Part shown: piece by piece, positions 1 to 5,635 of the stretch | Layout: each line of letters opens with the position of its first letter | Numbering within the stretch: position 1 is the first letter of the stretch | NCBI GenBank assembly: GCA_016295665.1 | Contig: JAEDKS010000150.1 | Span: 1 to 5,635, forward strand | Length of the DNA: 5,635 nucleotides | Source: Clostridia bacterium | GTDB taxonomy: Bacteria; Bacillota; Clostridia; Christensenellales; Aristaeellaceae | Reading direction: 5' to 3' | Program-made: the position numbers and the translations under genes | The notes under the pieces: generated by a model | Told to the model about the DNA's origin: nothing | Seen by the model: only the letters and a program-made list of their open reading frames with translations | Databases searched by the model: none

Positions 1-1
1 T

Positions 2-1822
2 CGCTTCGATTTACAGACTCGGCAGATGGTGTGTGTCTTGGAGCACGACGATGACCTGATTGACATCAGCTGTGACGGGAACACCACGCTGATCCTCGCC
101 CGGGACGGGACGATCTATGCCCTGTCAGAGGAAAACGAGCTGATGGTGTGGGATGTGGTGGAGGAAGCTTCCCTCTTTGCGTTCACGCCGCTGCGCTTGA
201 CGCATGTGGGAAAGGCCTGTTTCGTGCTGGTGCTGGATTCGGAAACGCTGACGAACTGCTTGCTTTACAAGGCATCGGAGAATGCGCCATGGGTGGTCTG
301 CGAGGGCGTTACGCCGCTGGACGTGGCGGCCTGCGGGGAGGGAGAGGCTTACCTCCTTTTGCAGGACGATGCGGGAAGCTGTGTGGGCAGGCTGGACATG
401 GCGGAAGCACGATGGGAGATGGCCGAGAACTATCCCGATGGGATGTGGCATATCGCCTGTCAGGAGCAGGCGGCCTATGTGTTGGGCTACGAGGGCATCT
501 ACTGCGAAGGGGAGCTTTTCACGAGCTGCTGGCAACCGCTTGACCTGGTGGTCACGGAGAAAAGCCTCTACTTCATCACGACCGCTGCTCTCATGACGGT
601 GGATAGGGAAGCACCGAAGGAAACTGTCCCGCTGATCGTTAGCAACCCATATGCCCTCCGGGGAGAGTACAGCAATCAGTACTGGATGCAGACGGGCATA
701 CAGATTCAGGCGATGGAAGATGTGGATATGGCCCAGGCGCTGCTGACGCAGGATGGCATCGTGGACATCTTCATGATGTATACGCTGGAGGGATTGGCAA
801 ACATCAAAAAGGGACACTACTACACCGGGCTGAACAGCAGTGATGTCCTGATGGCGCAGACGGAAAAGATGTATGGCGCTATCCGGAACGCGCTGTTTGA
901 CGGGGAAGTCCTCATGGCCTGGCCTGTCTGGACATGCGTAAGCCTTGGCAGCCGCGACAGTAAGCAGCAGCTTGAATCGCTGGGCTATGCCTATCCCACC
1001 ACCTTTGACGAGTATCTGGACGTGGCGAAAGCGCTCCGGGAGAGCGACTGGTGGGATGATGTGAACTACAACATCTCGGGCCGCTATGCCTTCTGCCAGG
1101 AGGAGCAGTTGATATATCTCATCACGCGCTATCTGCTGGAGGCAGAGGCATCCGGTGTTACCCCGGACTTTGATACGGATACCTTCCGCCGCCTGACGCT
1201 GCGCATTCGTGCTGAGGTGCCCCGGGAGGCAGCACCGCCTGTGGATATTGCTACCAGCATGCTGGACATGGAAAGCTACGCATACGAGACCATTTCCGAT
1301 CGCATGCTCCCGCCCATGTGCATCGACCCCTCGCATCAGGGCGCTGCGGAGCTGCAGATGATGGTTGCCATCGTGAATCCCTACTCAGACAACCAGGCAG
1401 AGGCTGTGGCCTTCTTGGAATATCTGGCGCAGATTCGGGATGCGTACAGTTACATCATCTACCAGCTGCCCCCGATGCGGGACGAGGCGACGGCTGCCCG
1501 GGTGAGTGAGCTGGAAGCCCAGCGGGATGTGCTGCTGCAGGAGGCCGCAGCGGGAGGCGAAAAGGCCAGGGACGCCCGGGATGAGGCGGGGGCCCTCTCT
1601 GCACAGATTGCGCGGCTGCAGAGCAGCGCCTACATCGTTTCGCCAGAGGCGCTGGAGACCTACGCGGAGATTGCCAATGGCTATGTGGTGCAGGAGACGG
1701 AAGCGCTGTTTGACAATGAAACCATGACACGGTATATCAGAATGTATTTGAACGACGTGGTGACCCTGGACGAGTTCATTTCCCGGCTGAATGAGCATAT
1801 TGCCATGGAACGGGAGGAATAA
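2..1822 (+). CDS. Propeller-like plus extracellular solute-binding-like protein, 5' end missing
   Basis: The frame is open from the left edge (codons from base 2) to TAA at 1820-1822, so the Met at 26 is probably internal and the true start, with any lipoprotein signal, lies outside. Numbering from that Met, residues 1-200 form repeated short beta-strand units (around 11-32, 97-130, 140-165, 172-193), resembling a beta-propeller. Residues about 200-480 read like an ABC-type substrate-binding protein: a VDIFMM strand (246-251), a KKGHYY segment (261-266), a PTTFDEYLDVAKAL helix (324-337) and a NPYSDNQAEAVAFLEYL segment (451-467), typical of the lobe that closes such proteins. Residues 485-535 are rich in Glu, Ala and Arg and look like a coiled coil. 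The tail (LDEFISRLNE, 581-590) again fits the C-terminal helix of solute-binding proteins. A likely role is surface-anchored ligand capture or sensing; the ligand is unknown. Family assignment is by pattern only. Confidence 0.6.
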   Translation, partial: RFDLQTRQMVCVLEHDDDLIDISCDGNTTLILARDGTIYALSEENELMVWDVVEEASLFAFTPLRLTHVGKACFVLVLDSETLTNCLLYKASENAPWVVCEGVTPLDVAACGEGEAYLLLQDDAGSCVGRLDMAEARWEMAENYPDGMWHIACQEQAAYVLGYEGIYCEGELFTSCWQPLDLVVTEKSLYFITTAALMTVDREAPKETVPLIVSNPYALRGEYSNQYWMQTGIQIQAMEDVDMAQALLTQDGIVDIFMMYTLEGLANIKKGHYYTGLNSSDVLMAQTEKMYGAIRNALFDGEVLMAWPVWTCVSLGSRDSKQQLESLGYAYPTTFDEYLDVAKALRESDWWDDVNYNISGRYAFCQEEQLIYLITRYLLEAEASGVTPDFDTDTFRRLTLRIRAEVPREAAPPVDIATSMLDMESYAYETISDRMLPPMCIDPSHQGAAELQMMVAIVNPYSDNQAEAVAFLEYLAQIRDAYSYIIYQLPPMRDEATAARVSELEAQRDVLLQEAAAGGEKARDARDEAGALSAQIARLQSSAYIVSPEALETYAEIANGYVVQETEALFDNETMTRYIRMYLNDVVTLDEFISRLNEHIAMEREE

Positions 1823-1828
1823 GTATGG

Positions 1829-1858
1829 AAAAAGGGGCCCCATCCCGGGAGCCCCTTT
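1829..1858 (-). terminator. Intrinsic terminator of the DegV gene, possibly shared by the convergent gene
   Basis: AAAGGGGC (1831-1838) pairs with GCCCCTTT (1851-1858). CCC (1839-1841) can continue the stem with GGG (1847-1849), leaving a five-base loop and one bulged A. Read on the minus strand, the hairpin is followed by a run of five T (complement of 1829-1833), starting within the stem. It lies 25 bp beyond the DegV stop codon. On the plus strand only TTT follows, so it would be a weaker terminator for the gene ending at 1822. Confidence 0.75.
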
Positions 1859-1882
1859 GCCAATCGTTTCCTTCCGCTTCTT

Positions 1883-2767
1883 TCAGTCCACCCGCTCGTC
1901 GCCCAGGAAGAACAGGGCCACGGTGCCGGGGCCGGTGTGGGAGCCGATGGTGGTGCCGATGTTGAAGATTTCCACCTTGCCGCGCAGCTTCGGGAACTTC
2001 TCCTCCACCAGGTCGGCGACGGCGCGCGCGTCGGCGTAGCAGGCGGAGTTGCAGAGGTAGCAGCGCCCGTCGTAGTCATAGCCGTTCTGGACGTGCTGCT
2101 CCATGCGGGCGACGATCTCCTTCACGACCTTCTTCTTGCCGCGAATCTTGTCCCGGGGAATCAGCCGGCCCTCGCAGTCCACGTTCAGCAGCGGGCAGAT
2201 GTTCAGCATCTGTCCGAAGAAGCCGGCGGTCTTGCTCACTCGACCGCCCTTGATGTAGAAGGTCAGGTCGGTGGAGAAGAACCAGTGGTGCACCTGCTTT
2301 TTGTGGCTCTCCGCCCAGGCGGTCAGCTCCTCGAGGCTCATGCCCGCGTCCCGGCGATCCGCCAGCTCGTCCATCAGCAGGCCATAGCCGGAGGAGGCGG
2401 CAAGGCTGTCCACAATATTGACCTTGCGCTGGGGATATTTCTCCTCCAGACGGGCCTTGGCCACCAGGGCGCTGTTGATGGTGCCCGAGATGCCGCTGGA
2501 CAGGCACAGGTGCAGCACGTCCAGCCCCTGCTGCAGGAAGGGCTCAAAGGCGGCCTCGTATTCCTCGGCATTGATCTGGGAGGTGCGGGTGTCCGCGCCG
2601 TCCACCATCGCCTGATAGAACTTGTCCGCCGGCATGGTCACACCCATATCGTCCAGGCAATCCCTGCCGTCCATCTGATAGTGGAAACAAACATAATGGA
2701 GATCACGGGCCTTCATATGCTCCGGCGTCAGATCGACGGTGGAGCAGCAGCTCAGCACATAGGCCAT
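1883..2767 (-). CDS. DegV family fatty-acid-binding protein (FakB-like)
   Basis: The product is 294 residues, the normal length for DegV/FakB proteins, which bind a fatty acid and, where a FakA kinase partner exists, present it for phosphorylation and phospholipid synthesis. Family motifs occur in order: STVDLTPE (9-16), TSQIN (62-66), SSGISGT (90-96), DSLAASSGYG (120-129), IKGGRVSKTAGFFGQMLNI (172-190), GRLIPRDKIRGKKK (200-213) and IGTTIGSHTGPGT (270-282). Thr62, Ser94 and His277 match the carboxylate-binding positions known in FakB proteins. Arg176 lies in the loop linked to kinase contact. The early segment reads SCCST rather than the common TDST. The start is set by GAGGGG at 2773-2778, five bases upstream; another ATG two codon-frames away at 2769-2771 is out of frame. 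The gene has its own promoter and terminator. The lipid ligand and kinase partner are not shown here. Confidence 0.93.
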   Translation of the reverse strand: MAYVLSCCSTVDLTPEHMKARDLHYVCFHYQMDGRDCLDDMGVTMPADKFYQAMVDGADTRTSQINAEEYEAAFEPFLQQGLDVLHLCLSSGISGTINSALVAKARLEEKYPQRKVNIVDSLAASSGYGLLMDELADRRDAGMSLEELTAWAESHKKQVHHWFFSTDLTFYIKGGRVSKTAGFFGQMLNICPLLNVDCEGRLIPRDKIRGKKKVVKEIVARMEQHVQNGYDYDGRCYLCNSACYADARAVADLVEEKFPKLRGKVEIFNIGTTIGSHTGPGTVALFFLGDERVD

Positions 2768-2799
2768 ACATACCCCTCACTTTCGGCGGTCAACCGCCC
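2768..2799 (-). promoter_or_regulatory. Short leader of the DegV gene with hairpin and Shine-Dalgarno site
   Basis: On the minus strand the leader holds GGCGG-TTGA-CCGCC (complement of 2785-2798), a five-pair GC stem with a four-base loop. It is followed by GAGGGG (2773-2778) five bases before the ATG at 2765-2767. The hairpin lies just upstream of the ribosome binding site without covering it. It could stabilise the mRNA 5' end; a regulatory role is not shown. Confidence 0.4.
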
Positions 2800-2816
2800 C
2801 TTGTCATCACATGGAC

Positions 2817-2845
2817 ATGATACGATATTTTCCCTGCGAATGCAA
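2817..2845 (-). promoter_or_regulatory. Sigma-A-type promoter of the DegV gene
   Basis: On the minus strand, TTGCAT (complement of 2840-2845) is followed by a 17-base spacer and TATCAT (complement of 2817-2822). The -10 box matches five of six consensus bases; the -35 box matches only its TTG. Transcription would begin near 2810, giving a leader of about 43 bases before the start codon. The promoter lies between the SGNH gene stop and the DegV start, so DegV can be expressed independently. Confidence 0.6.
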
Positions 2846-2877
2846 GAGGCGGTTTGTCAGTTCAAACAGTTTATTTT

Positions 2878-3531
2878 TTAACCAACCTGATCCCCCAGCA
2901 GCGCCCGCACCCGCTCCGCTGCCGCCAGACCGAGGGCGCGGTGGCTCTCCGGGGTCATGTGGACGCCGTCGCCGCTCCTGCCGCCGGAGGGTTCGCAGAC
3001 CTGCTGCGCGTCCAGCATGGACACGCCGCGCTGGGCGCACATGGCGGCGAAGACAGCCGGGAAGCGCAGGGATTCCTCCCGCTTGCCCGCCAGATCATCC
3101 CCGGGCGGGGGCGTGCCGATGGCGATGGGGGAGATGACCAGAATGCGCGGGCCCCTCGGGAACACCGGCGTGCCGGAGGGGTAGAGCGTGTCCATGGCCT
3201 GCGCCAGCCCCACCAGCCGGCCCACGCCCTGCGCGGACTGGGCGGCGGTGTGCTGCTTGAGGTCGTTGGTGCCCAGCATGAGGACGAGCAGGTCGAGCGG
3301 CTTCTGGCTCCACAGCGCCGCGGGCAGGGTGTCAAGCCCGTTCAGGAAGGGCTTGAAGGGGGAATCGAACACGGACAGCCGCCCGTTGATGCCGTCCTCG
3401 TGCAGGACGCAGGTGGGGCCCAGCGCCTTCGCCATGACCCCCGTCCAGCGGGTGGCGGCGTCGTAGCGGACGCCGGTGCAGGGCGTGTAGCCCCAGGTGT
3501 TGCTGTCACCGTAGCAGAGAATGTGGAACAT
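2878..3531 (-). CDS. SGNH/GDSL hydrolase, arylesterase/acyltransferase-like
   Basis: The 217-residue product has all four SGNH blocks: nucleophile Ser10 in CYGDSNTWGY (6-15), Gly50 in EDGINGR (45-51), Asn89 in LMLGTNDLK (84-92), and Asp188/His191 in DGVHMT (188-193). It follows the pattern of the Mycobacterium smegmatis arylesterase/acyltransferase MsAcT through the PLDLLVLMLGTND region, where Gly50 takes the place of an oxyanion-hole alanine. It should hydrolyse or transfer small acyl esters; the natural substrate cannot be told. No signal peptide is visible, so it is probably cytoplasmic. The start is the ATG at 3529-3531 because AAAGGAG lies nine bases upstream and the SGNH fold begins at once (FHILCYGDS). 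The frame is open upstream to 3759, but those 76 residues are unlike protein of this family. It ends 110 bp before the DegV gene on the same strand; no T-rich terminator follows the stop. Confidence 0.9.
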   Translation of the reverse strand: MFHILCYGDSNTWGYTPCTGVRYDAATRWTGVMAKALGPTCVLHEDGINGRLSVFDSPFKPFLNGLDTLPAALWSQKPLDLLVLMLGTNDLKQHTAAQSAQGVGRLVGLAQAMDTLYPSGTPVFPRGPRILVISPIAIGTPPPGDDLAGKREESLRFPAVFAAMCAQRGVSMLDAQQVCEPSGGRSGDGVHMTPESHRALGLAAAERVRALLGDQVG

Positions 3532-3572
3532 GGCTTCCGGCTCCTTTCCGGTGGGGTGGTTCAATGGGGGGA

Positions 3573-3601
3573 TTGACAAACTGGAATCTGTCAGGTATCT
3601 A
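3573..3601 (+). promoter_or_regulatory. Possible plus-strand promoter in the intergenic region
   Basis: A perfect TTGACA (3573-3578) is followed by a 17-base spacer and TATCTA (3596-3601), which matches the -10 consensus only in its first three bases. Transcription would run toward the 3' end of the dapF domain, antisense to it if not stopped. A start near 3608 would place the ATG at 3612 almost at the mRNA end. The pair could be chance, since no recognised plus-strand gene follows. Confidence 0.25.
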
Positions 3602-3678
3602 TCACTTCTCCATGAATCCAAATTCTGCCTTCGTCCGGACATTTCGCATGTCGTGTCTTCTCGCCAGATACCAGTTTG
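3577..3678. repeat. 14 bp inverted repeat upstream of the SGNH gene
   Basis: CAAACTGGAATCTG (3577-3590) is repeated in inverse orientation as CAGATACCAGTTTG (3665-3678), with 13 of 14 bases pairing across a 74-base spacer. A second overlapping pair, GGTATCT (3594-3600) with AGATACC (3666-3672), lets the right arm pair with either of two left segments. The arms could be protein-binding sites or the ends of an alternative RNA fold in the SGNH leader. Confidence 0.5.
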
Positions 3679-3742
3679 CCTATCGGGTTTCCTTGGACAA
3701 ATCTCCCCATGAACCATAAGCCTCTTTTTCCCGATTGCTACA

Positions 3743-3773
3743 GGAGGACGGCAGGTCATCCCCGCCGTCCTCC
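3743..3773 (-). terminator. Stem-loop just after the carB-dapF stop codon
   Basis: GGAGGACGGC (3743-3752) pairs perfectly with GCCGTCCTCC (3764-3773) around an 11-base loop. On the minus strand it begins six bases beyond the TGA at 3780-3782. No T-run follows on either strand, so it is not a classical intrinsic terminator. It may terminate weakly, need Rho, or protect the mRNA 3' end. Confidence 0.45.
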
Positions 3774-3779
3774 CGTGAT

Positions 3780-5635
3780 TCAGATTTCAATGATGCCCTC
3801 GAAGTCGGTCACGGCGTCGCCGGTCAGCCACACCTGCCCGTCCTGGGCGTAGCGCACTACCAGCTCGCCGCCGGGCAGACGCACCAGAATGTCCGCGCCA
3901 CGGCTGCACAGGCCGTTCTCCACGGCGGCTACGGCCACCGCGCAGGCGCCGGTGCCGCAGGCGGCGGTCTCGCCGATGCCGCGCTCCCAGACGCGCATCC
4001 GGATGATGTTGCGGCTGGTGATCTGGGCGAAGGACACGTTCACGCGCTGCGGGAACAGCGGGTCATGCTCGATGGCGGGGCCGACGCTGTCCAGCGGAAT
4101 GCGGTTCACGTCGTCCACGAACATCACCACATGGGGGTTGCCCATGCTGACGCAGCTGATCTGGCGATCCTCGCCCGCCAGGGGCACGGTGCGCATCATG
4201 ACCCGGTCGCCGTCCAGCTTCACGGGCACGCGGGCGGGCTCAAAGGCCGGATAGCCCATGTCCACCAGCACCGAGAACACCAGGTCCTCCCGGATGTACA
4301 GCTGCGCGCTCTTGATGCCGCCACCGGTTTCGATGTTCATGTGATCCTTGCGCACCCGGCCCGATTCGTACAGGTACTTCACCACGCAGCGCATGGCGTT
4401 GCCCGCCACCACGCCCTCGGAGCCGTCGGCGTTGAACATGCGCATCCGCGCATCCGCCTTCTGGGAGGGCAGAATCAGCACGATGCCGTCCGAGCCCACG
4501 CCCGTGCGCCGGTTGGACAGGCGCACCGCCAGGCTCTCCGGGCTCTCCACGGTCTGCTCGAAGCAGTCGAAGTACAGGTAGTCGTTGCCCGTGCCGCGCA
4601 TCTTGGTGAAGTGCAGCTTCTGGCGTTTGGTGCGCATGTTGTTGATGTCCACCAGCTCCACGTTCTGCAGGGAGTAGCGGCTGGTGATGGCGTCCGCCAG
4701 CGCGTTGGCGGTGTCCATGCTGGTGAAGTGGGGAATGCCGCGCTCCACCGCCTTGCGGCGCAGGCGCACGCTCTCCATCTTCGGGTTGCGGCCCCGGTTG
4801 GAGGTGGAGATCACATACTGCACCTGGTTCATCTCCAGCATCTTCACCATGGCGTCCTTCTTGACCGTGGCGGCGTAGAGGCCGTGGTCGCGCAGCGCCT
4901 TGGCGGTGCCGGGGGTGGCGTAGAGGCTGAAGCCCAGCTCCGCGTAGCGGCGGGCCACATCCACGGCCTCGGGCTTGTCCACGTCGCGGACGCTCAGCAG
5001 CAGACCGCCCCGGTGGCTCATCCGGTAGCCGGCGGCGACCAGACCCTTGTAGATGGCCTCCTGCAGGTTGGTGCCGATGCCCAGCACCTCGCCGGTGGAC
5101 TTCATCTCGGGGCCCATGTGGGTGTCCACGTCCGGCAGCTTCTCGAAGGAGAAGCAGGGCACCTTCACCGCGTAGTAGGGGCTCTGGCGGTACAGCCCGG
5201 TGCCGTAGCCCATGTCGCGCAGCTTCTCGCCCAGCATGGCGCGGACAGCCAGATCCACCATGGGCACGCCCGTCACCTTGCTGATGTAGGGCACGGTGCG
5301 GCTGGCCCGGGGGTTGGCCTCGATGACGTAGATTTCGTTATGATACACGATGTACTGGATGTTGATGAGGCCCACGGTGCCCAGCTCCAGCGCGATGGCC
5401 TTCGTGACCTCGATCAGCCGCTGCACCATGGAGCCGTTGATGTTGAACGCCGGGTACACCGCGATGGAGTCGCCGGAGTGCACGCCGGAGCGCTCGATGT
5501 GCTCCATGATGCCGGGAATCAGCACGTCCTCGCCGTCGCAGATGGCATCCGCCTCGGCCTCGATGCCCATCAGGTACTGGTCGATCAGGATGGGGTTCTC
5601 GATGCCCTGGGCCAGGATGATCTTCATGTACTCGA
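3780..5635 (-). CDS. carB-dapF: CarB C-terminal part fused to a DapF domain, 5' end missing
   Basis: The frame runs off the right edge; the ATG at 5625-5627 is internal, preceded in frame by Glu-Tyr. Numbering from it, residues 1-135 are the second ATP-grasp domain of carbamoyl-phosphate synthase large subunit, with CDGEDVLIPGIMEHIERSG (30-48) and metal-site residues Gln91, Glu103 and Asn105. Residues 207-315 are the MGS-like allosteric domain, with the effector-site motif ATPGTA (237-242). A linker of about 20 residues leads to a complete diaminopimelate epimerase domain (337-615; 3780-4619), which in DapF converts LL- to meso-diaminopimelate for lysine and peptidoglycan. Substrate residues are kept: Asn348, Asn399, Asn497, Asn530, Glu548, Arg549, and the second catalytic Cys557 in ACGTG. 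The first catalytic cysteine is Ala408 (AGNAMRC). No stop separates the halves, and the Met at 331 has no good ribosome binding site. CarB activity looks intact over the visible part; DapF activity is doubtful. Confidence 0.9.
   Translation of the reverse strand, partial: EYMKIILAQGIENPILIDQYLMGIEAEADAICDGEDVLIPGIMEHIERSGVHSGDSIAVYPAFNINGSMVQRLIEVTKAIALELGTVGLINIQYIVYHNEIYVIEANPRASRTVPYISKVTGVPMVDLAVRAMLGEKLRDMGYGTGLYRQSPYYAVKVPCFSFEKLPDVDTHMGPEMKSTGEVLGIGTNLQEAIYKGLVAAGYRMSHRGGLLLSVRDVDKPEAVDVARRYAELGFSLYATPGTAKALRDHGLYAATVKKDAMVKMLEMNQVQYVISTSNRGRNPKMESVRLRRKAVERGIPHFTSMDTANALADAITSRYSLQNVELVDINNMRTKRQKLHFTKMRGTGNDYLYFDCFEQTVESPESLAVRLSNRRTGVGSDGIVLILPSQKADARMRMFNADGSEGVVAGNAMRCVVKYLYESGRVRKDHMNIETGGGIKSAQLYIREDLVFSVLVDMGYPAFEPARVPVKLDGDRVMMRTVPLAGEDRQISCVSMGNPHVVMFVDDVNRIPLDSVGPAIEHDPLFPQRVNVSFAQITSRNIIRMRVWERGIGETAACGTGACAVAVAAVENGLCSRGADILVRLPGGELVVRYAQDGQVWLTGDAVTDFEGIIEI

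Larger units (their letters stand above)
3532..3779. other. Intergenic region, lower GC, with inverted repeats and no clear gene
   Basis: These 248 bp separate the carB-dapF stop from the SGNH start and are visibly more AT-rich than the flanking genes. They hold the SGNH ribosome binding site (AAAGGAG, complement of 3541-3547), a 14 bp inverted repeat, an 8 bp palindrome GTCCGGAC (3633-3640), a small GACAT/ATGTC hairpin (3638-3652), and a 10 bp stem-loop next to the dapF stop. No convincing minus-strand promoter for the SGNH gene was found. A plus-strand ORF of 51 codons (3564-3719) is open, with an internal ATG at 3612, but nothing recognisable is encoded. No known riboswitch class was recognised. 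Confidence 0.5.

Noticed and set aside
125..1336. Long minus-strand ORF opposite the first gene
   Set aside because: It lies wholly inside the better-supported plus-strand gene and its translation is rich in His, Arg and Gln with no recognisable motifs, as expected for an antisense shadow in GC-rich DNA.
1825..2039. Small plus-strand ORFs across the convergent gap
   Set aside because: They cross the terminator hairpin and the 3' end of the DegV gene, have no ribosome binding site, and encode nothing recognisable.
2852..2879. Plus-strand hairpin GTTTG/CAAAC followed by a T-run, resembling a terminator
   Set aside because: The stem is only five pairs with little GC, and no plus-strand gene lies upstream; on the minus strand the T-run becomes A's before the hairpin, so it does not terminate the SGNH gene.
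1937..2881. Plus-strand ORF of 314 codons opposite the DegV gene
   Set aside because: The minus strand carries all DegV motifs with promoter, ribosome binding site and terminator; the plus-strand translation is a repetitive Gly/Ala/Val/His-rich shadow.
2854..3576. Plus-strand ORF of 240 codons opposite the SGNH gene
   Set aside because: The minus strand encodes every SGNH catalytic block; the plus-strand product has no family features.
3532..3759. 76-residue N-terminal extension of the SGNH protein
   Set aside because: The ATG at 3529-3531 has a strong AAAGGAG site and begins exactly where this family begins; the extension has no signal peptide or domain and overlaps the inverted repeat and stem-loop.
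4395..4425. Sequencing error as cause of the missing DapF cysteine
   Set aside because: Changing GCG to either cysteine codon needs at least two substitutions, and the flanking residues stay in frame and family-like, so a single miscalled base does not explain it.

Overview
The window looks like chromosomal sequence from a GC-rich Gram-positive bacterium of the class Clostridia. This is inference from gene content (a DegV-family lipid-binding protein, a large solute-binding-type protein with an N-terminal propeller-like region, and biosynthetic genes with clostridial-looking motifs) and from strong Shine-Dalgarno sites. No rRNA, tRNA, transposase, CRISPR array or phage gene is visible.

Layout. 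Positions 2-1822 (+) hold the 3' part of a large gene, cut by the left edge. Its product has beta-propeller-like repeats, then a substrate-binding-protein-like region carrying a coiled coil near its C-terminus. It converges on a DegV-family gene (1883-2767, -). The 60 bp between them holds one strong hairpin (1831-1858) that acts best as terminator for the minus-strand gene. The DegV gene has its own recognisable promoter (2817-2845) in a 110 bp gap. Upstream of it on the same strand is an SGNH-hydrolase/arylesterase gene (2878-3531). Then comes a 248 bp gap (3532-3779) with a 14 bp inverted repeat, a plus-strand promoter-like pair and a small possible ORF. Finally a long minus-strand frame (3780 to the right edge) encodes the C-terminal part of carbamoyl-phosphate synthase large subunit (CarB) fused without a stop to a complete diaminopimelate epimerase (DapF) domain.

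The most notable points are in the last gene. CarB (pyrimidine/arginine precursor synthesis) and DapF (lysine/peptidoglycan precursor synthesis) are joined in one reading frame. The DapF domain keeps its substrate-contact residues and the second catalytic cysteine, but has alanine where the first catalytic cysteine should be. Either this epimerase is inactive or altered, or the lineage has a DapF variant that works differently. The other genes are ordinary housekeeping or accessory functions with no obvious shared pathway.
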